Positions 5,901 through 7,908 of a stretch of DNA of 7,908 nucleotides are shown here, piece after piece. Below the pieces are notes generated by a model, which saw only the letters and a program-made list of their open reading frames with translations, was not told the DNA's origin and did no database searches. Origin of the DNA: an uncultured Eggerthellaceae bacterium (lineage in GTDB: Bacteria; Actinomycetota; Coriobacteriia; Coriobacteriales; Eggerthellaceae); assembly GCA_934670115.1 (NCBI GenBank), contig CAKUOV010000068.1:1-7908 (forward strand), written 5' to 3'. The stretch's first letter is position 1, and every line of letters begins with the position of its first letter. The position numbers and the translations under genes were made by a program.

Positions 5901-7550
5901 CGTACCGCCTTGCACGATAACCTTCGTTCCCACATCATGCGGGTCGCGAATCTTAATAACCTTGAACAGCGCATTCTTGATAACGGAAAGTGCCAGACCA
6001 GCAGCAATGTCACCCACCGTGGCGCCTTCTTTTTGCGCCTGCTTCACGCGGCTGTTCATGAACACAGTGCAGCGGCTTCCCAGGTCAACGGGATGCTCTG
6101 CCGCAATAGCGGTCTTTGCGAAGTCGGCAACGTCCAAATTCAGGCCACTTGCGAAGCTCTCGATGAAGCTTCCGCAGCCCGAGGAGCACGCTTCGTTCAG
6201 CATGATGTGCTCGATAACGCCGTTTTTCACGCGCAGGCACTTCATGTCCTGGCCGCCAATGTCCAAGATAAACTCGACGCCCGGCAGCATTTCCTGGGCA
6301 CCGCGCAAGTGGGCGACCGTCTCAATCTCGCCCGAGTCAATGCGCAGCGCTTCCAGCAGCAGACCTTCGCCGTAGCCGGTCACTGTGGCATGACCGATGG
6401 TTACCAGCGGTTTTCCCTGCTCATCGCGTGGAAGTAGCGAGTCCAGCTCGTTGAGCGCCGCACGAGCGCAGCCCAAGACGTCGCCTTTGTTGCTTACGTA
6501 GCTCGACCACAAAATGCGCGCCCGGTCGTCGATAAGCACCGCCTTGAACGTGGTGGAGCCGGCGTCCAAACCCAGATACGCAATACCGCGATAATCCGCC
6601 AAGCTCGCACGTGCAACACATTCTTTGTCGTGACGAGCTTTGAACTCCGCGTAATCCGCTTCATCGGCAAACAACGGGGGCAGGCGAACAACTTCGCTTC
6701 CCTGAATGTCGCCTAAGTTGCGCAGGCGTTCCAACACCTCGTTCAGCGTTTCGACCTGCGTGTTTTCATCTGCCGCGCCCGCAATGGCACAGCCGGAAGC
6801 CACAAACAGATGCGCGTTTTCCGGCACAATGATGTGTTCCTCGTCAAGCTCAAGCGTCTCATAGAAACGCTCGCGCAGCTGCGGCAAGTACTGCAGCGGA
6901 CCACCCAGGAATGCGACATAACCCCTGATAGGACGTCCACAGGCAAGGCCAGAGATGGTCTGCGTCACCACCGATTGGAAAATGGAGGCAGCAATGTCTT
7001 CCTTCAGCGCGCCTTCGTTTAGCAGCGGCTGCACGTCGGTTTTCGCGAAAACGCCGCAGCGGCTTGCAATGGGATAAATAGTGGTGTGGTTGGCAGCCAG
7101 CTCGTTCAAACCGCCTGCATCGGTGTTCAAAAGGCTTGCCATCTGGTCGATGAACGCACCCGTGCCGCCGGCGCACGTGCCGTTCATGCGCTGCTCAATG
7201 CCGTTATCGAAGTAGATGATCTTTGCGTCTTCGCCGCCCAGCTCAATGGCAACGTCCGTTTTGGGGATAAACGTCTCAACTGCGGTTTTGCTGGCAATAA
7301 CCTCCTGCACGAACTCAATGTTGAGCCATTGCGCCAAAAGCAGGCCACCTGAACCGGTAATGGCAATGGTCAGCGGCAGTTCGCCGTATTCCACAGCAGC
7401 TTCCTCAAGCACTTCCACAATAGTCGCGCGCACGTCCGCGTGGTGGCGGCGATACACCGACCACAGAATTTCGTTCTGATCGTTCAAAATTGCAAGTTTG
7501 ACGGTGGTTGAACCCACGTCAATGCCGATATGCATGTTTGTTGTGGCCAT
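2943..7550 (-). CDS. Tandem activase / dehydratase-like fusion protein (BadF/BcrA ATPase, DUF2229)
   Basis: The 1535-residue protein is related to activators of 2-hydroxyacyl-CoA dehydratases, ATPases that push an electron from a [4Fe-4S] cluster to a partner. Activase domain 1 (about 6-260) has GIDVGSTTVK (9-18), ELGGEDAK (103-110), CAGGTG (C126) and SRCGVFAK (C165); the two cysteines match the cluster ligands known in HgdC-type activators. Activase domain 2 (about 324-588) has GLDAGSTTFK, DIGGQDMK, CSSGCGSF (C455, C459) and SRCTVFMN (C494). A low-complexity linker follows (591-646), then a CxxCxxxC knuckle (C665, C668, C672; also C697). A DUF2229-type domain starts near 736 (IPRALNMYENYPFW, ESVCYPAK). 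The C-terminal part (about 1095-1535) has NNDICYPS, TGGGCRATNY and FACLPNHVVGK. Fusions of this size are known in anaerobes (COG1924/3580/3581 parts), but their substrate is not. The ATG at 7550 is chosen because the family starts just before the phosphate-binding motif and AAGGAAAAGGACC precedes it. The frame stays open upstream to 7766, but that part looks like leader. Confidence 0.93.
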   Translation of the reverse strand: MATTNMHIGIDVGSTTVKLAILNDQNEILWSVYRRHHADVRATIVEVLEEAAVEYGELPLTIAITGSGGLLLAQWLNIEFVQEVIASKTAVETFIPKTDVAIELGGEDAKIIYFDNGIEQRMNGTCAGGTGAFIDQMASLLNTDAGGLNELAANHTTIYPIASRCGVFAKTDVQPLLNEGALKEDIAASIFQSVVTQTISGLACGRPIRGYVAFLGGPLQYLPQLRERFYETLELDEEHIIVPENAHLFVASGCAIAGAADENTQVETLNEVLERLRNLGDIQGSEVVRLPPLFADEADYAEFKARHDKECVARASLADYRGIAYLGLDAGSTTFKAVLIDDRARILWSSYVSNKGDVLGCARAALNELDSLLPRDEQGKPLVTIGHATVTGYGEGLLLEALRIDSGEIETVAHLRGAQEMLPGVEFILDIGGQDMKCLRVKNGVIEHIMLNEACSSGCGSFIESFASGLNLDVADFAKTAIAAEHPVDLGSRCTVFMNSRVKQAQKEGATVGDIAAGLALSVIKNALFKVIKIRDPHDVGTKVIVQGGTFLNDAVLRSFEQLSEVNAVRPDIAGCMGAYGAALLAWDRANSGTSPSALPSTLRSEVRHGLGATESEAPESALRANAEAAEGATSSNAAAPSPHTSMLTIDEINALAPSHKTVRCKRCSNACLLTINDFGVDPATGKHRRFITGNRCEKGAGDTSKAGKVPNLYEFKEHLLFDREGIPAQDAPRGSVGIPRALNMYENYPFWHAFFTKLGFHVELSDPSSKKTYEAGIESMPSESVCYPAKLSHGHIMDLLGRDIDFIWMPCVRWERQEDGGANNHYNCPIVMSYSEALKLNVDDLRESRIAFMNPFLPYDDKEALKLRLFEQFGAKGKLQEALRERAAATGTDAAKAATGNFPTKEEICAAVDAAWEEDLRFKDAMRAKGEECLRWLEETGGHGIVLAGRPYHNDREINHAIPELITSFGLAVLTEDSIAHLGKLERNLRIYDQWMYHTRLYNAAKVVTQRNDLDLIQLNSFGCGLDALTTDQVQEILEGSGKVYTVLKIDEVSNLGAARIRVRSLLAALRQQAPLANLDVLSADEQQILYDSVKVCDSCVSGEFDEQREAASTEFPRPEFTQKMKDEGWTIIAPQMAPYHFELLVPIFHKYGYNAELLPSVDPKAVDAGLKYVNNDICYPSILTVGQIMEAVTSGRYDTNKLAVLITQTGGGCRATNYISLIRKGLKEAGYGHVPVIAIALSHTNEHNEGWHMSAKMWKDAIPAFLFGDLLSQCLYRVRPYEAEPGSANALFRKWMDYLGQNMGKLSYRQCNKLYAQIVQEFDVLPCVNFGSKPRVGVVGEILVKFHPTANNQLIDVIEAEGCEADVPGLMDFFLFGIANREYRHQELAPDFKNHLIGTIGIKIAERLRNPIRKALAKSERFWPIGTIDQCAKSASEILDLCNMMGEGWLLTGEMVELIERGTPNIVCAQPFACLPNHVVGKSVIKELRRRHPESNIVAVDYDPGASEVNQLNRIKLMISVAKANLAKNGGHQ
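5613..5780 (-). other. Low-complexity linker insert with DNA hairpins inside the large gene
   Basis: This segment encodes residues 591-646, rich in Ala, Ser, Glu and Pro, between the second activase domain and the CxxC knuckle. The DNA holds two hairpins, TCCGCG/CGCGGA (5668-5673 with 5685-5690) and GCGCCA/TGGCGC (5713-5718 with 5725-5730), and a near-duplicate AAGGTCGAAGGC/AAGGCCGAAGGT. It keeps the reading frame. It may be a plain flexible linker or an in-frame inserted repeat. Confidence 0.5.
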
Positions 7551-7565
7551 AAGGTCCTTTTCCTT
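7551..7565 (-). promoter_or_regulatory. Ribosome-binding site that sets the start of the large gene
   Basis: On the minus strand AAGGAAAAGGACCTT directly precedes the ATG at 7550, with AAGGA- and AAAGGA-type Shine-Dalgarno cores at workable distance. The string GAAAAGGAC is repeated upstream in the leader (7651-7659). No comparable site precedes the more distal in-frame ATG at 7766. Confidence 0.7.
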
Positions 7566-7570
7566 GAACA

Positions 7571-7735
7571 GCCCGCCACGTTGGTGCAACGAGAAGAAAC
7601 CCCGCTGAACTTCTGTGTTTTGCGCAGGCGGCAACACTGGCACGCGAAAAGTCCTTTTCGGGGTTCTTCTCCGCGGGCGCACTGAAGCTTTGCGACCTGC
7701 TTGCAGGCATACTTTTCCATGTTCGCAACGCTTCA
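7571..7735 (-). ncRNA. Candidate structured 5' leader of the large gene
   Basis: Nested inverted repeats cover most of the 190 bp before the gene. In the distal part, 7723-7735 pairs with 7683-7695 (12 of 13) and encloses CAUG/UAUG and CCUG/CAGG hairpins, a three-way junction. In the proximal part, GCCCGC (7673-7678) pairs with GCGGGC (7571-7576). Inside it, 7659-7671 pairs with 7591-7604 over 13 bp with one bulge, and CGTTG/CAACG forms a side hairpin (7579-7591). I do not recognise a known riboswitch class; the string GTCGCAAAGC recalls part of the c-di-GMP-I aptamer, but the rest does not fit. The fold is hand-drawn and unproven. Confidence 0.45.
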
Positions 7736-7740
7736 TTATA
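7735..7740 (-). promoter_or_regulatory. Possible -10 box for the large gene
   Basis: A consensus TATAAT on the minus strand lies 185 bp before the chosen ATG. No good -35 element is seen 16-18 bp upstream. A start about 6-7 bases downstream (near 7728) would begin the RNA at the inner TTGCGA of the leader stem and drop the outer six pairs, so promoter and full stem are not fully compatible. Confidence 0.4.
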
Positions 7741-7871
7741 TCGGAATAAACTTGCAGAACGTGCATCTGTCACCGCTCTGCTAACATTCCACAGAAAGGC
7801 TGCCCATGCGGAAAATCCCATCGCTTTTTGACACCAGAGTTTTGCAGTTCGATCACACCGATTCGTTAGCT

Positions 7872-7899
7872 AAGCCGCAGGTCAAGCGGCTTTTCTTTT
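7872..7899 (+). terminator. Orphan plus-strand intrinsic terminator
   Basis: AAGCCGC (7872-7878) pairs with GCGGCTT (7886-7892) around a 7-base loop, followed by TTCTTTT. It works only on the plus strand; the minus-strand reading has no T-tract. No plus-strand gene is evident in the 320 bp before it, so it may end a small RNA or act as an attenuator for a gene beyond the window. Confidence 0.6.
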
Positions 7900-7908
7900 G
7901 TCAAATTT

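Noticed and set aside
7683..7707. c-di-GMP-I riboswitch, suggested by GTCGCAAAGC on the minus strand
   Set aside because: The conserved GGCAAACC upstream element, the GAAA-capped P1b stem and the downstream GGCCTAA segment are absent.
7551..7766. Upstream in-frame ATG at 7766 as the start of the large gene
   Set aside because: It would add 72 residues of basic, family-unlike sequence and lacks a good ribosome-binding site. The ATG at 7550 has one and fits the family N-terminus.
7806..7908. Plus-strand frame from ATG 7806 running off the window (begins MRKIPSLFDTRV)
   Set aside because: It has an AAAGG at fair distance but passes straight through a terminator hairpin with a T-tract and is not recognisable. 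It is too short to support.
7893..7908. Possible fifth copy of the 33-bp repeat at the window end (TTTTGTCAAATTT)
   Set aside because: Only about 10 bases match one arm, the core is not visible, and the match overlaps the T-tract of the hairpin, so chance is likely.

Overview
The window looks like a chromosomal segment of an anaerobic bacterium with intermediate-to-high GC genes and AT-rich spacers. The large activase/dehydratase-like protein belongs to a family seen mostly in strict anaerobes (Clostridia, Coriobacteriia). Together with the codon usage I would guess a gut-type coriobacterium such as an Eggerthellales member. That placement is inference; there is no rRNA or other marker gene here.

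Layout from left to right. Bases 2-52 probably hold the last 16 codons of a plus-strand gene that starts outside the window. It converges on a TetR-family repressor gene (243-797, minus). The gap between them holds a long two-way terminator hairpin (159-195) flanked by two oppositely oriented copies of a 33-bp palindromic repeat. The repressor gene is divergent from a plus-strand AEC-family permease gene (900-1820). The 102-bp gap between them carries a perfect 11-3-11 palindrome, the likely operator. A 1.1-kb spacer without a convincing gene follows (1821-2942). It holds two more copies of the 33-bp repeat in opposite orientation, several other inverted repeats (one with perfect 21-bp arms), and a strong minus-strand terminator. 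The right half is one 4.6-kb minus-strand gene (2943-7550). It encodes a 1535-residue protein with two tandem BadF/BcrA-type activase domains, a Cys-rich knuckle, a DUF2229-type domain and a dehydratase-like C-terminal part. Its upstream region (7551-7740) is unusually rich in nested inverted repeats and may be a structured mRNA leader.

How the parts work together: the TetR/permease pair looks like a self-contained regulated transport module (small-molecule signal, repressor, exporter or carboxylate carrier). The large protein is a probable ATP-driven, iron-sulfur electron-transfer enzyme related to 2-hydroxyacyl-CoA dehydratase activators, and its actual substrate cannot be told from this window. 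Nothing links the two modules except position.

The most unusual signal is the 33-bp repeat family. All four copies lie just downstream of a gene end, in the same orientation relative to that gene. The next most unusual are the structured leader of the large gene and the hairpin-rich spacer.
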